Positions 1 through 13,782 of a stretch of DNA of 64,000 bases are shown here, piece after piece. Source of the DNA: Trogon surrucura (taxonomy: Eukaryota; Chordata; Aves; Trogoniformes; Trogonidae); NCBI GenBank assembly GCA_020746105.1, contig CM036626.1, forward strand, positions 21,131,001 through 21,195,000, read 5' to 3'. The first letter of the stretch is position 1. Each line of letters opens with the position of its first letter. Position numbers and translations under genes: made by a program. A model generated the notes under the pieces. That model was not told the DNA's origin. It ran no database searches and saw only the letters and a list, made by a program, of their open reading frames with translations.

Positions 1-3000
1 GAACAGAAAGAATTGCAAAGTCACCAAAAATAGACTCTTTGAGACTGTCATCATAAAAGTTAACAAGTAATGGGACTTGTAAGAGGATGATTAGAATTTA
101 TTTTTGGCAGTTAAAAATCCATGCGTAAAACACTCTAGTTATAATCTGGAATATTATCAACATGAATTATCAACTGAGAAATCTTGGGTCAGGCATCACC
201 AGCTCCTGGTGATGTGGTTTTATTCCATGTTGTCCCTGTGCTCTCCTCCTGGAGTCTATAAATATCTGCTAATGACAACCTGCTTTTGCTCCCCTCTGCT
301 CCTCTCCTGCTTGTTAAATAACAACTACACTTTGAAGGCAACTGAGTAATCAAGGAAAAACTATATTAGGCTCTCCATCTGATGTCTCATTTTAGAAGGA
401 AATTTTTAATAATCAATTCACATCTAATTTTCAGTCTTCTGCAACGCTATTTGCATATATAGTTGTGTTACTAACTGCTTAGCAGAGCTCCGAAGGATAC
501 ACTGGTGCAGTTCACAAGTTGCTTTCTCAGCGTGCAGCATCATTTAGAAGTTTGTAATGGTGTTGCTCGTAAAGTGCAGGGTTGTTTTTGACAGCTCTGT
601 TCCCATGCTTAAAGGCATCCCACATGCAAGACCTGGGTTGTTTTACTCTCCCGGTGGTGAAAATGCAAAATAAAGCAGAGGTTTGGAATGTGCTGAATGC
701 ACCCAAGGCAAAATTTCTTACTTGTACAGCCTTGTTCATGCATCACTCTTGAAAACCAAACCCTGCTAGAACCCCTTTGTCTCTGTCTCTTGAGGAGACC
801 CAAGAGATGCCCCGCTGGGTTGTAAAGCTGATACAAGATGCCTAAGGTTACGTGCAGATTTTTCTGGAGAAGCACCTCAGGCTCACCATAAGGCTGTGTG
901 GCATGATCCACCTTGCCGTGTTTAATATTTCATGTTCCTAACATAGCTCTGCAGACCCTCCGTGGCACAACAGGGCTCACCAAGCAGCCTAACCCAGAGC
1001 GGTCCTCGTGTCGAGATGCGGGGACACGGGTCTGACACATCCCCAGTGGCAGAGTTCTTGACAGTATCTGTAAAAGCAATGAAGAAATATTAGAGAAAAC
1101 GCAGGACTCCCACATCCTCTCCCTTCTTGAGGGCAATCTACACCTCGCGGTCTGAATTGTGTGCAAGTTTCTAGAGTCCTCAACAAGCTCGTTCACTCGT
1201 GAGGTGGTTTGATGAAATGAAAGGGAGAAGAGGATAATTTTGAGCTGGGATTCTAGTTATGATGAGTCCAAAATCTAATAAAATCATGTTTTATTGAAAC
1301 TTGCATGAAAATTGCACAAACTGGCAAGAATCACAGTTACCTTCTGCATATTTGAGAAATAGAAACAGGTTAAATCTTATTTTAAGAGCTACTATTTTCC
1401 TTCCCATCTTCTGGTTATTTCCAAAAAGACCAGCATCCAACCTGAACCTTTACTTTCCAGTGAGTGAGTTTATTTTGCTCTTTTCCTTTTGGATTTGCTT
1501 GCTTCCGCATGCCACTGTTTGTGCACCCAAAGATGTTCTTCAGCCTGGCTTGCTTCAGGCAAATATTTTTGTTCATTGCATAAATAACCAGAGATACAGA
1601 AACTTAACTCAGATTCTTGCATTGGAGATGTGGTTGCCCTGCCTAGGGGAGGCAAGAAAGATTGACGGGGGCACTGACATTTTGGGTAATTTGTCTTCGG
1701 GAGCTTTGGTCGTTATGAGCTCAACCTGTGTTAAATCTGACTTTTTGACTCACGAAGAGGTTGGGAGAGGGAGAAATTGATATGGGGGGAGTTGCTGGTT
1801 GGCAGCTGACAGCCCTTTTCCTCTGACATTGACTTAAAACTGTTGAGGAAGGTGATTTTGGGGAACTCTGAATTTCCTGGCATGTGAAAGGTAGGGTGAA
1901 AGGGCTGAATCATAAAAAGAAAAAGTTTAAAACCCATATGAAAGAAGATGTGGTCTGGGTGGCGTGTATGGGTCTCGAAGACTTGGATTTCTCTTTCTTT
2001 CTTGGAATTTGGAGTTCTTGTTTTCTCTTGCCTCTCTCTAGTCCTGTCATTGCATTTTCAGAAGCCGAGAGCTCCAATAGTTGCTGGTACAATCCAACTT
2101 ACAGCTTTTAAACCTCACAGTAGTGTGTGAGTGTGGTTACAGTGACTGTCCCCAGTCACCGTTCTTACGCTTTTCTTGTCACCCCAACATCAAAAGGATA
2201 GGATTTAAAGATGCATAAATCATTAAAGTTAATGTAAGATTTCTTCAGGTCAATGCCTTCACTTTTTTCTTTTTGTATTTAACGCCTTTCTAGATTTTCA
2301 GCGTTTTTCTCCTCTTGATTTCTTTTTCAACCCCTTTTAAATATGGATAAGATGAAATATATCTTCAGGTGAGTTATCCCTGTGTTCATCACTTTATCAC
2401 CTAACTGGAATGATGCTGAAAATTTTAAATCCTTGAAAATTAAAAGGAGAAGTCTTGAGGAATGTTTTCATGTCTTCAGCTATCTAGAGAACCTCTGAAA
2501 TAAATGTCTTGTTAGAGGAAATACCTACATATTTAAAATACTGTAGCTGAATTGTGCTTTATCAGATCAGATGTCAATTTTGAAAGCTTTTGAAGGAAAG
2601 GGACATGCAGTCCCGTTGTATTTAGAATCCTTAAACAGCTTTAACTGTCTCTTCCTAGAAATAAAGCAGAAGAGATCAAATGTACGTGGAGATTGACTGC
2701 TTTACAAGACAAGACGAGAGATTTCTCTACACTTGGTAAATCTCAGCTCCTCTGTTAAACTGAAGATTTCCCTCAGTTCTGAAAATCATTTTAAGATTTA
2801 CAGAATAAATTGTGTTTACCGGTAGTTTACTCCATCATGTTCCTGCTGATTTCTTAGAGCCATGCTGAGGGCTCTGCCCTTGGAACGCTTCTTACTTCAG
2901 AGCAGTTCACCTTTTTTTTTTTGTAGAATGTCCTTGTTTTGAGCACTGCTTCCTCGAGTCAGTAAGTCAGAGCTGATGACACGTTGTCACACGCTGTCAC

Positions 3001-6000
3001 TCCAACAGTGCTTGGAGGACTCCCAAACCTGGAGGAGAGGGAGTGCAGACTCAAGCTGTAACTGTAATGAGAAGAGATGGGTGGTCTTAGTCTTCAGTTA
3101 TTACAATGCAGTACTTAAGCAGAGAAAGAATAACAAAAAACAAAACAAAAAAAACCCCCAGATATTATGATCATGTCATTCAGGAACTCTTAAACCCAGA
3201 TTTTCTTCAATACTTGGAAATCAAATAAATTGTGTAGTACTTCTGTGTGCGTGTTCTAAGCGACAAGAACGGGTATATCCTAAATGAGGTGAACGCATGA
3301 CGTGTGGTATTTGCATCTGTTTTTACAGGACTTGCACGTGCCCAAGAGAAAGTGCAGCTTACAATATTGATTTCCTAATTTTCATAAAGGATCTCCATTT
3401 ACCTTCGTAATTTTAAGCATCACTGTAACAAATGCGGTTTTATGTTGGTTATTTCCCTTGTGTGAAAGAGTCTTAAGAATGCAATCTTAAATTTTACTCT
3501 GTGCCTCTGGGAGTGGTTTGTTTGGATTTTTTTTTCCTCCTGGGAAGCGTTAAAAGCATTCCATTTGTAAAAAATGTTTGTCGCAAAATTGTTTCACTTC
3601 TAATTCGTTACAATGCTGATCCTATGAAATAGTGAATAAATTAAGGCAGAACTGAAGGTGTGATTGTTAATATTCCGGTTCGTGGCAAAGCCCTGTCAAG
3701 TTGAAAGGGGTCATATTGCCACGACTTTAACACCATTAGCGGAGTAATTGTGTAACAAATTAGATGCCAGTTCTCTAGAAAATAGTCACAACTATTTGAA
3801 TATCTATTTAGTGCTTACATTGACTAAATCCGGCTGGAAAAGACCAAAACAGGCTAAATTCTGTCTCCAGATCAATAGAAACAGTTGAGATTCACAAAAC
3901 TGAGCTCTGATTTGACTTGATTGCCACTACAACCAGAAGTAAGAATGATGTGTCTTAGATGCCTTCTTGACCAGCAGTGATTTTTGATATTGTCTTTCAA
4001 ATTTCCCTAATGGAAGAAATCGTGGATCCATAGTTGTGTTTTATTGGGGTGGGTGTGAATCTGTCCTGATTATTCAGATCCTGTTACTCAGATGATAGGA
4101 AAAATGTCCCTTGTTGTGAGATGATGACCTGGATTTCCAGATTTGTAGCTGCTGTCAACTGACCGTGAGGTGTTTGTACTTCCCAGGTGAAGGAGTGAGT
4201 TAGGAATGAGTTAACCTACTCTTGGACATAGCCCCCTTGCCTGTACCAGATACAGATTTCATGTCTGCATCAGCCTATTTAATTTGCTGTCAGTGGTAGT
4301 TATTTCTCTACTACCTCCTTGAGGAATTTCTTCATTAATAAGCAAATTAAGACCTCTGACTTCATATCGTTAAGAGTTTTTGACTTGCTCTCTGTGCGCT
4401 ACCTCCTGAGCGTGGCTGGCTATGCTGCCTCCTTTGCTGGATATGATTTCTACTTAGGTGCCTGCTCTGAGAAATGCTTCAGCAGTGTACTTGAAGAATT
4501 TGATTTTAATAGCCAGTTAAGAAGGTTAGCAAGTTCACTTTCTCCTTGAGCATCCACTTTTATAAAGCATATATGGATACATAGAGTCTTTATTTTGGCG
4601 TACCTAAGCTGAGAGGTCTTATTTTGTCACATATGCTGTGACTTAGTGAGTTAGGGAAGTATTTCTTCTACAGATCTCAGTACATGAGGACATGTCTACT
4701 GAGGCTGATTTGAGGGGGAAGGGAAGGAAGCCTTAGAAAAACCAGGGTGAATCTACAAGGGCAAGATGAGCAGTTTCTGGCTTTTTATTTAATCTGCCAT
4801 TAGTGCCTGCCTCCTATATATTTCCCTCCCTGCGTGGTTCTTGCAGTGCTTACTGTCTCTCATCAAGTTAATCCTATCAAGTCCAGCCCATGAAACCACT
4901 TCCCACCGTGTTGCATCAGCCAGGCTTACTGTGTTATTTTATTTGATATAGCCTGATATAGTTTTATTACTCATACAACCTGATTTGACTTCCTGAGTGC
5001 AGCGTATGCCAACTGGAAAACAAAAAGGGAAATCCATCTGTTGGGTGCTCCTAAGAAAAACCTTTGTTTGCTTCTAAAACTGAGGAAAATGAGTCAAGCC
5101 TATAGGAAATGGGGATGTGTAATGAAGTTAGGTCATGAGACTTGCACAAAGATGTACTTCAGTATTTGGAAGTATCTCAAATGATGGTAAATGACTTGGG
5201 ATTAAATATAATTTGTGTTAGTCTCAAAATCAACTACAGCTTTAGTTGAGCAACTACTTCAGGGTTACCAATGTTGCCTGTTCCTCCATCAACTCCAGGA
5301 CACTGAGCGCTCTGGAGACCTGCTCTGTGATCAGCCTTGGTGTGTGGATCTTCAAGACTTTCTATAATAATCTTGTCTGTTATGAAAATTCCTTAATATA
5401 TTTTCTATATTGCAGAATGTTGTAGCTTCCCAGTACCATGCTTTGAATAGAGTTGTTACTCAAGAGATTCTCTTAAATCATATAAATGTGAATATAGAGA
5501 ACTAAAGGTGGCAAAGGATAATGTGAGGGGTTTTTTTCCCTCCGAGCTTTCTGTCAGATATCTTGTATTTGAAGAAAAGGAAGCAATGGAGGAATGTGTC
5601 CCTAGTGGTGATATCCTTAAATTCTGGACAAGTTTTGTGATAGTTGAATAAAATAACTACTTTGATCAAAAAAAGTCATTGCTATCTCAGTACACCATGT
5701 ACTTTTTTTTTTTTTTTTTGTATTTTCTCTTCCATTCCTTTACAGCTGCCATTTTCCATTTTTCTGTGTAATTTTCTGAGAAAGTTGGACACACAGTGGT
5801 AGCTGGGCTGAGGGACAAAGGCTAATTAATTGCTCAGCCATCCTCAGAAGGCCAGACTGGAGATGTCAAAGCCATGGGCTGGTTGGAAGGGTCTGTAACG
5901 GCTCTTGCAGGCTTTGTGATGAAGTTCTACCAGGCTTGCTGAAAAGCACAGAAATGATCATGGTTTTATAAATCTTGACCTCTCAATGAGCAAAATAACA

Positions 6001-8182
6001 CTGGAAATCAAAGTGCTTGAGCGAGTCCAGTGATGGAAATATGTCCCTTGAGCATAAGCACACACTCTCCTGCTATGAGTTCTGGCGCCTATTGGGTTTC
6101 TTCTTCTACCAACTTAAAGTTCCTGTCCAGCAGACTTGGATGTGTCAGGAGACTCAAAAAACCAAAACGTGGTGTTATACAAGATGGCATGCCAGATTTC
6201 ATACAGAAGCTTCAAAAGCAGCAGATATATGTATGCTTTTTGTATTTTTAAACAACAAAAAACATAGTTTTGAAATATGGAATATTCTGGCATAATTTAC
6301 ATTACCGTTACACCACCAATGTTATTGCGCTAACCTGCTCAGCCATAGAGCTAATGACCAAAAGTTTATCTATTTATACGTAGTTTTCGTGGTGATCTTT
6401 CAGTATTACATGTCTTGGAGATTCCCCAATGAATATTGATTTTTATTACCTGGTAATACATCGATTGTTGTGCTCAAATCCCTTTTACGAGGCTTCTTTT
6501 TACAGACTGTTGGCGCTGTCCATGTTAGGTGTGGTTTGTAGCGACACAAGTTTTAGAGAAGGGTCGAGTCTGGTGTTTGTGCTGGGGAGCACGTTTGCTG
6601 CCATCAGGCTTGCTGGGACTGGCTGTGGAGTTTTACGCTTTATGTAGGATTTTTAAACCTCTCCCCTGGATGGTGTGTTCAATCTTCATCCCCCTTTAGG
6701 CAACCTTGATATTTCCTCACTGTGTGTTGGCCAGGGTGTGGAGGGAAGCGATGCCCACGGCCGTAGGTGCTGCCACTCCTCACCAGGAGAGTAATCGGTG
6801 CTTGAAGCCTGCTGCTTTTTTATGTCAGGGAAGTGCATTGAAAATGTGCTTTCCCATGGTTTTTTTTTTTTTTGAACCGAAAAATTGGTGGGTTTGTGAG
6901 TTGTTCTTATCCTAAGTACTAATTTAATCAAGTTCTGCTTTCTAGTGAAAATCCTTTACAAATGAGATTTGTGCACCTGAGGTGCGTGGGTTTGTTTTAT
7001 GCTTTTTGCTCCCGTTTTGGTTTTTTTTTATTTATTGTTCACTGGCAAACTGAAAGTTTTGAAGAATAATTGAATTGCACCAATTGTTTCCTATCTCAGA
7101 AACAAAACAAACCCATGAATACAGTGGTTGCTTCTGGTCAGACGGGTACTTATGCCACAGGTCCTCTTTTCAACTTTAAATCTTAGATATCTGTGGTTTT
7201 TTTAATTCTACTGTGTCCTGTAAATTGGAAAAAATTAGGATAGGGCAAGAAGTTTCAAAGCTGTCTTCTGAAGTGGACTACTGAGGTCACTTTTTAGAGG
7301 GTGAGCAAAATAGGTTAATTCTAAGAATTTCTAATTGCTTAGAAGCTTTCATTGACAAATTTTTGATTTCTCACCTATTTTAAATGCAAGATTGTGGCTT
7401 TTCCATTAGTCTGTTATTAAAAATAACCGAGATATAATCAAGATTACTTCCTGAATATTTTGAACTATTTATAATTTAGTTTGCAAGACTTTCAGATGAA
7501 ATATGAGTCCAGATGAAAAAGGATAATTCCTACCATTCTAGGATAATTTTGGGAGTGGGGGGGAAGACAAAACCTAAATGTATCAAATAGGTGGTTTTTT
7601 TTTTTACAAATTGCCCATTCAGATCTAATGGAAAACTTTTTCCCTATAGTAAGTAGAAAGTAGATTAATCTATTTTTTTAAAACTGTCTTATGGAAATTA
7701 ATATGGAAGTATGCTCTCAAGGGCAAATTGTTGTATTTCAAGAATACTATATTAAGAGAGTAATGAATACATTATGAAAATTTAATTGCATGTTTTAAAG
7801 CAATTAACCATCTAATCAAAAAAATCCTGCTGCAAATAGTAATTAGGAAAATATTTAGGTTTATTTAAGTTATAGGCATTGTAAAATGACAGGAAAGGTC
7901 AGAAACCACTGTAATAAAGAATAATTAGTGATTGATCCTTGGGCTTCTACAATGAATTTCTAAGAATTTTTTTTTTTAAGATGGTTTATGGAAGCTGGAC
8001 AATACATTTTGATTGTGTGTTTAACATAACCTGTGAGCTAAACCTCAGAGATGGGTGAAGGATCAGCTGCCACTTGACTTGAGAAAATGGCAGAGGAGCC
8101 CCGCCGTGACGGCAGCCTGACTCACGGGAATTGGTCTTCCTCTATTTAGATTTTTAAGATCATGGTTTTGTGTTCATTTACC
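1..8182. other. Unique AT-rich noncoding DNA
   Basis: No gene, RNA or recognisable transposon is seen. The stretch holds T-runs (2912-2922, 5703-5719, 6860-6873, 7595-7605, 7967-7977), an A/C tract at about 3131-3159, and scattered TAATTA-type words such as 'gctaattaattgctcagcc' near 5820. The open frame at 1301-1780 begins at TTG and has no motif. Confidence 0.7.
5703..5719. repeat. Poly-T run, 17 bases
   Basis: An uninterrupted T-run in AT-rich unique DNA, with no adjacent element recognised. Confidence 0.9.
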
Positions 8183-8251
8183 TCCTGTAAGGTAGAGATA
8201 ATTTTAAGCTACTGATTGCGGTGAAGGGTCTGGCACAGAGTTAATGTTCTT
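8183..8251 (+). mobile_element. Possible MIR 3'-half remnant
   Basis: The segment 'atttacctcctgtaaggtagagataat' resembles the MIR segment 'gtttcctcatctgtaaaatggagataat', and the following 'gtctggcacagagttaatg' resembles 'tgcctggcacatagtaagcg' at about the expected spacing. The 5' half is not recognisable. Low-complexity coincidence cannot be excluded by eye. Confidence 0.35.
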
Positions 8252-10363
8252 CTGGCACCGAACCAGTGCTCACGTGGAGATTTCAGCCTGCCGGTGCTCC
8301 GAAACCTTCCACGAAACTGCATTTGAAATTGGGGAAATTATGCACGGTTTTCTGCCCTAATGGTTTAATTCCCAGTTGGTGGGTGGTGTGGTGGGTAGGT
8401 AAATAACCTTTAACTTTGGCTTAAATATAGCTGTTTTTCAAAACAGATTCTGTATGAATCCGTACAGGAGAGAATCAGCAGATTAAATTCTGGAGTATGT
8501 ATCTGCAGACAGTTTGGTCCCAGGACCAGGCTACAGATGTCATTTAAAGCTGTCGGGAGAATCAAGAATTGGTTGGGATCACAAGCATTTGGAGCTTCTC
8601 TGTGTGCTTTAATATGGTGCAAACTATTTGTTAGCATGTGTGGAATGGAGCCACTAAATTTAATTTCCTCTTAAAGAAGTCTGCTTGGTGTTTACCAAAA
8701 CTGGTTTGCGAATTGTATTAATACCTCATAACGGGGACTGATGAGAGGATTTATTTCTCTAATCACAACACTGATATATATTCAGCCTCTACGGTTGACA
8801 AAGCAAAATCCTGTAATGGTTGTCGGCAACAGGTTGGGATTTCTTCTATGGACAAATTAAACCCCCAGTGTTTGATATGACACCTCACAACATTAAAAAG
8901 ATTTAACGGAGAATTGCACCTGTGCTGTTATATTAAAAAATGCTTTTTCCACACATTGCTTCTGCCGTGATGCCAGCTAGGGTCTGCTGATGTAACGACT
9001 GATGCTTTGACTCTCAGGACTGGTTTGAGTTTATCTACACTGGGCCTTGCTAATCGCCGGAATTAAGACCTGTTGCAGGACTCTGTTTGCCCGTGTAGCA
9101 CCGCTTTGAATTTCTCTTTTAATTTTTAGACTAGGATTAGGTATATCTCTTCCTCAGCGGAATTATTCACCACTGCATCTCGTGAATCTCTGCAGTGTGC
9201 ACGCTGTTGTGCGTGCTCTGTGCTCTCATCTGAGAAATGCCTTAGCAGTGTGTAATAGGCAATTCAGGGGAAATATCCTTTGATCAGATAGCTTTGTTGC
9301 TGAGAAGAGAGAGCAGAGGAAATGCAGAGTAAAATAACTTGTTTTTTTTCCCCTTTCCATAAGAATTGGGTGCCTTTCAAGACAAATTTAAATAATCTAT
9401 GGAAATATACTGCAGATTTCTAATTAAAGCTAATTAGGAGCACTATTTCATCACGTGTGATTTACCTCTGAATGGTTTTAGATTCTTTATAAGATGTTTT
9501 TATAGGCATATTTTTGGCCTGAAATTAATGTAGATTTTAAAAATAACCACTTTGGCTTTTTTTGGGTAAAACTTAAAAAGCAGAAAATTGGCAGTCTCTT
9601 TTCTCCACACTCATTTAGGGCTCTGAATAAAAAAAAAAAAAGGCATTCAACTTGTTTAAAGATCAATGTCTTTTAAAGCTCTTCACATGAATCACTGGGA
9701 TACCTCTGCAGTCCTCAAAGTGTCTATTTTTGTATTTGCCTCTTGTGACACTATTTTGCTAAAACGAGGTTGAGTTAATAACCTCCCTAAAGCAAGCTAA
9801 TTTGCTGAGCAGTACATCCTGACACATTTTTATTAGTAAAAGCAGCGCTTTGGGTTTGTTTACTTGTGTATGTGCATCCTCTTTGAAGCAGTTTGCCCGC
9901 GTGCTTGTCGCTTCGGTGGCTCGGTGATGATCTGCATCTCTCCGAACGCGTAATTCTTGGAGTGTTTGGAGCTGATGAAGACTCGGGAGCAGCAGCTCAG
10001 CTGTGCAACGGGCTGCACTGTCACTGCCTCACGTCTTGCCCTCCTTGTTCAAAGCTCTGCAGGCAGAGGAATGTGACGTGGGGTTGCAGGCTTGGGTCAC
10101 CCGCATGGGAGGTCCCTGGTAGGTGGTGTTGTGTCTCCAAGAGAAGGGTTTGGCACTGGTGAACACGAGGTGGTCCCTTCCCAGGTCGGTTCCTCTGGGG
10201 AGGGTTGTGTCCTCTTGGGATGATACCTCCAGCTTGGTGTTTGCAGGGTGTTCCCTCTCGGGTACCGCACAGCGATGAGCTGCTGGAAGAAGGTCCAGCC
10301 ACCGAAAGGCGTGGATGTTGTCTTCTGCTGCTGCCTTCCCCAGACAAGGTGGCAACCTCAAAA
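8252..10363. other. Unique noncoding DNA
   Basis: Apart from the homeodomain/E-box cluster at 9.42-9.46 kb and an A-run at 9629-9641, nothing is recognised. GC content rises from about 9.9 kb up to the CR1 at 10.36 kb, with overlapping open frames on both strands that carry no motif. Confidence 0.65.
9415..9475. promoter_or_regulatory. Candidate enhancer: paired TAATTA sites plus E-box
   Basis: Two homeodomain core sites TAATTA lie at 9421 and 9431, one helical turn apart. A CACGTG E-box follows at 9452-9457 inside 'tcacgtgtga'. Homeodomain proteins are known to bind TAATTA, and bHLH factors such as USF or MITF bind CACGTG. Such closely spaced sites are common in developmental enhancers, but short AT-rich motifs also arise by chance here. 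Function is inference only. Confidence 0.25.
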
Positions 10364-10666
10364 ATTACAGAATGATTTAGGTGGGAGAAGACCTTTAAGA
10401 TCTAGTCCAACTGTTAACCTAGCAACCCCAGGTCCTCCACTAACCCATGTCCCTGAGCACCACGTCTACACGGCTTCAAAATCCCTCCGGGGATGGTGCC
10501 ACCATCACTGCTCTGGGCAGCCTGTTTCAGCTCTTGACAACCATTTTGGTGAAGAAATTTTTCCTAAAGCCCAGTCTAAACCTGCCCTGATGTGACTTGA
10601 GACCATTTCCTCTTGTCCTATCCCTTGTCACATTGGGGAAGAGACCAACCTTCACCTCGCTACAGC
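10364..10666 (-). mobile_element. CR1 LINE fragment, 3' end, old
   Basis: Read on the minus strand, this is the last ~300 bases of a CR1 non-LTR retrotransposon, truncated at its 5' end as most CR1 copies are. The frame gives a readable C-terminus of the ORF2 (endonuclease/reverse transcriptase) protein, including [13 protein letters not shown] followed by NRLPRA, where the family usually has KHWNRLPREV. It is broken by at least two in-frame stops, so it is a decayed copy. The 3' UTR follows, with the usual 'ggttggactagat...aaaggtctt' type sequence and a worn ATTCTGTAAT tail at the left edge. It resembles the copy near 17.4 kb more than the others, sharing the 'ctcagggacatgggttag' segment. 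The boundaries are judged by eye. The family assignment is secure, the subfamily is not. Confidence 0.93.
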
Positions 10667-10940
10667 CATTCATAAATAAAACAAGAACCAGGAGAACAAA
10701 GAATCTCTTAGCAGAGATTAGATTTAAGTTTTTTTAAAAATATAACTTGTCTTATCTATTCCTGGAACTTGATACTTGTTACTATTTTCTCTGGTTGAAA
10801 ATGAAGTTACTTTCAAGACTTTTCTAAGATGTTTTACACACATTTGTCAAATATTCTTCTGGTTTTGCGTGTGTGAACTGTTAAAATGCACTATTAATAT
10901 CTGATGTGACAGGTAAATCTCATCACTTGCAAACCTTGGG

Positions 10941-11040
10941 TTTGTTCATTTGCTTGTTTGTTGGGGCTTTTTTGTGTCTTTGTGATTTTTTGTTCGTGTT
11001 TTTTTTGTTGGTTTGGGTTTTTTGAGTGGGTTTTCTTTTT
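10941..11040. repeat. T/G-rich low-complexity tract
   Basis: About 100 bases made almost only of T and G, with TTTGTTG- and GGGTTTTTT-like units and no fixed period. Low-complexity DNA of this kind recurs at 20.44, 35.94, 40.31, 52.24 and 54.30 kb. Confidence 0.8.
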
Positions 11041-12629
11041 AATTCCCAAAGATGAGTAAAACCAAGCATAGAAGAGTCTTAAATAGAAGCTCCAGATGCA
11101 CCACCTGAGGCCATAGGACTGAATTTCACCAGGGTTCCACCACTTGCACTGTAGTTCTGAGGGGTTGGGTGGTTTTATTTTTTAAAAAAATAATTATATT
11201 GTATACTTGTTTAGATATCAGCATTTTCTTTTATTTCAACAAGCAGTCCCAAGTGCAAAAAGGAAACTTAATTTTTAAATTAATCTCCTAAAAAGAAGTC
11301 ATGGTTTTGTTGCTCTTGGTCTGGATTTTATGGGTTTATTTCCAACTACTGTAAAACCAAATGAAGAGGAAGTTCCTGGGGAAATCACTGTTATTGTACA
11401 GGTTCAGTGTGAATTTTACTCTTGTGCTGAAGTGGTACTTTCAGTTTAATTTTTAGAGAAAATTATGTTTTTGAAAGCTTTGGGAAGATGATTCAAAGTT
11501 GCTGGTGGTTATTTTTTTTTGTTGTTTTGGATTTTATTTTTTTTTTGTTACCATGTCTTTATGTTAATTTTAAATCTTCAAGGAATGGGGATCTGAAGCA
11601 GAACTGGGAGAAATACAGAGCTATCACTCAGCAGAGGACACCTCACCTCTGCCAGGGCACTTGGGGGTCTGGGAATGACTCCAGCCCTCGGGAAAGAGCA
11701 AAACGCAGCCGTGTTACCCCTTCTCGTTGCTGTCCCTGTTATAAATGGTAACCTCCTGTAGAGTATAAAAACCTGCTAAATGCAGGATGTGCTGGATGGG
11801 ATGCAGGAGCCTGTGGTTTCTTGGGTAAAAGTAGAATTTCATCAACATGCGCTTTCCCTGACGTAAGACCGAGGGCACTGAACAGCAATAATCCAGTTTC
11901 ATTGCCAGCAACAGAACAATGAAATTGTTCTATTAAGCTTATTCAAGCGTAATAACTCCTGCTAATAAATTAGAAAAGGAAAACTAAAAGACACTTATGT
12001 AGTAGATCAAACAGAACAGACACTAGTGGTGTCATGAGGTTTTTTTACCGTTGTAAACTGTGGGTTTCTCCAGGCTAAAGCTTTTGGTTATGCATTTGAA
12101 CAGTGGAGCGAAAAATTAACAATTCTAGATTCAGAACACCATGTGATTTTTGTGAAGAAATGGGTGGAAAACTCCCTTTAGCACTCCACTAGCTACCTGC
12201 CGTTGACAGGATGGCAGCCCATCACGCCTTTGATGGACCTTTGTGTCCGTTTGCTGGTCCTGCCAATATTCCCTGGCTGAGGAACCGCTTCAAACTGAAC
12301 TTCAAACAGCATAGTTAACTGCCAGAGATGTTTTATAGTATTTATAGATTTTGCTAGTTCACACTTGAGAACATTTTCTGTGATTCATCAAGTGCTATCT
12401 TGATTTGTATCATTTATTAGGAGTGTATCTTAACGACTGCCTTACATGGGTTATGTGGCTGTACCGTTTGATATTGAGCGTTCTAATAAGACAATCTGAA
12501 ATAACACCTACTGTGATTTTTACTTCCTCACTGGCTGATTATTTTATACTAACTCATGTACCTCTTAAAGTATAGATTTTGCGTCAGGACGTCGCAGAAT
12601 TTTAGGGGGAATTGATCTTGGTGATTTTC

Positions 12630-12692
12630 AAAAAAAAAAAAAATCCAAAAAAATAAGAAAAAAATAAAATCAATCCAAACCAAAACCCAAAA
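12630..12692. repeat. A/C-rich low-complexity tract
   Basis: A 14-base A-run followed by about 50 bases of A-rich DNA with CC and CCC interruptions. It is the complementary-strand form of the T/G tracts seen elsewhere. Confidence 0.75.
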
Positions 12693-13706
12693 GGTGGGGG
12701 GAAGCTCCAGGAGTTACGCAGCCTCTCCCTCAGTAGGTATTGACATTGGGTGACTGGGGATGCTGCGTGTTCCTTGGAGAAGCTATTCATCCAGTTGTTA
12801 AATAAAACAACCATTTCTAAAAAGAGAACACTTAATGGATTTGGGGGAGTTGCTCTTTTTTTTTCCTTATTTCCCGTTGCTTTACCTAGCCCTGATTGAG
12901 AAAAGTGCCTTGAAAAAAATAGAGCTTCATAACTTAGATTGAATCACTCGTCCTCCAGCAAAGAGTGTGCTCTGCAGCTCCCTTGGGTATTAAACAAATA
13001 AATATAAAAGGCTTAACACCAGCTTGTGTGGCTACCAAGAAGTTAAAGCATTACTTAAAGCGGTGAAAAGGATGTGAAGATTTAGTGCTGCTGTGCAGTG
13101 CACTAAATAACACCAAATTAACTCATAAAGCATGTCAGGGCTTGGTACCTCAGCTGCTGGCTGTGCTGGCGATGGGGCTTTGCAGGCACCTTTGGAGAAA
13201 ACGCTCGGTGGCACAATGTGTTTGTGAAAAGGCTTAGCTAAGCCAGAGACAGAGTAACTCTTAAAGCACATATTTCTTGGGGTGTTTTTTTTTTTTTGTG
13301 TGTACGTGTGTGTGTTTTTTATGACCTTACTATAAATGCATGTGTTCGTTCTCCATTAAAAAGGTTCTTAAATCAGAACCAGGAGAAGGAAAGAACAGGA
13401 AAGCGCTGGTTGCTAGTGTTGACTTGAGATTTGCTATATAAATTTAACTTACCGGGAGGCTGTTAGACAGCAAAGTGATGCTTACTAAGGTTACTCCTAT
13501 GAAAACTGTTGAAGGTGTTTGGAAATTTTCACTGTGGAGTAGTTTTTCCAAAATATTTTTGGGATGTGGACAACACCATGGCGAACTGATGGCTCTTGCT
13601 CTCCTCTCTGAGCTAATAATTCTCTTCAGTCAACTATACCTACTTGTATAAACTCATTCTCTTGTGTATAAATGCAAGTGCTCTCCTGTGGTCCAGAAAT
13701 CCCAAA

Positions 13707-13782
13707 ATATTATTTATAATTTTATTTTATTACTTATAATGTTATTTATAATTATTTTATGATTATTTGATAATTTGTATTT
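13707..13782. repeat. AT-rich degenerate tandem repeat
   Basis: The block is about 75 bases of nearly pure A/T in which TTATTTATAAT-like units recur with varying spacing. It is a diverged low-complexity repeat that would melt easily. No element family is recognisable. Confidence 0.7.

Noticed and set aside
1301-1780. Longest open frame in the window (159 codons)
   Set aside because: It begins at TTG and has no early ATG, no domain, no splice or Kozak support, and ordinary AT-rich intergenic composition. A frame of this length is expected by chance in 64 kb.
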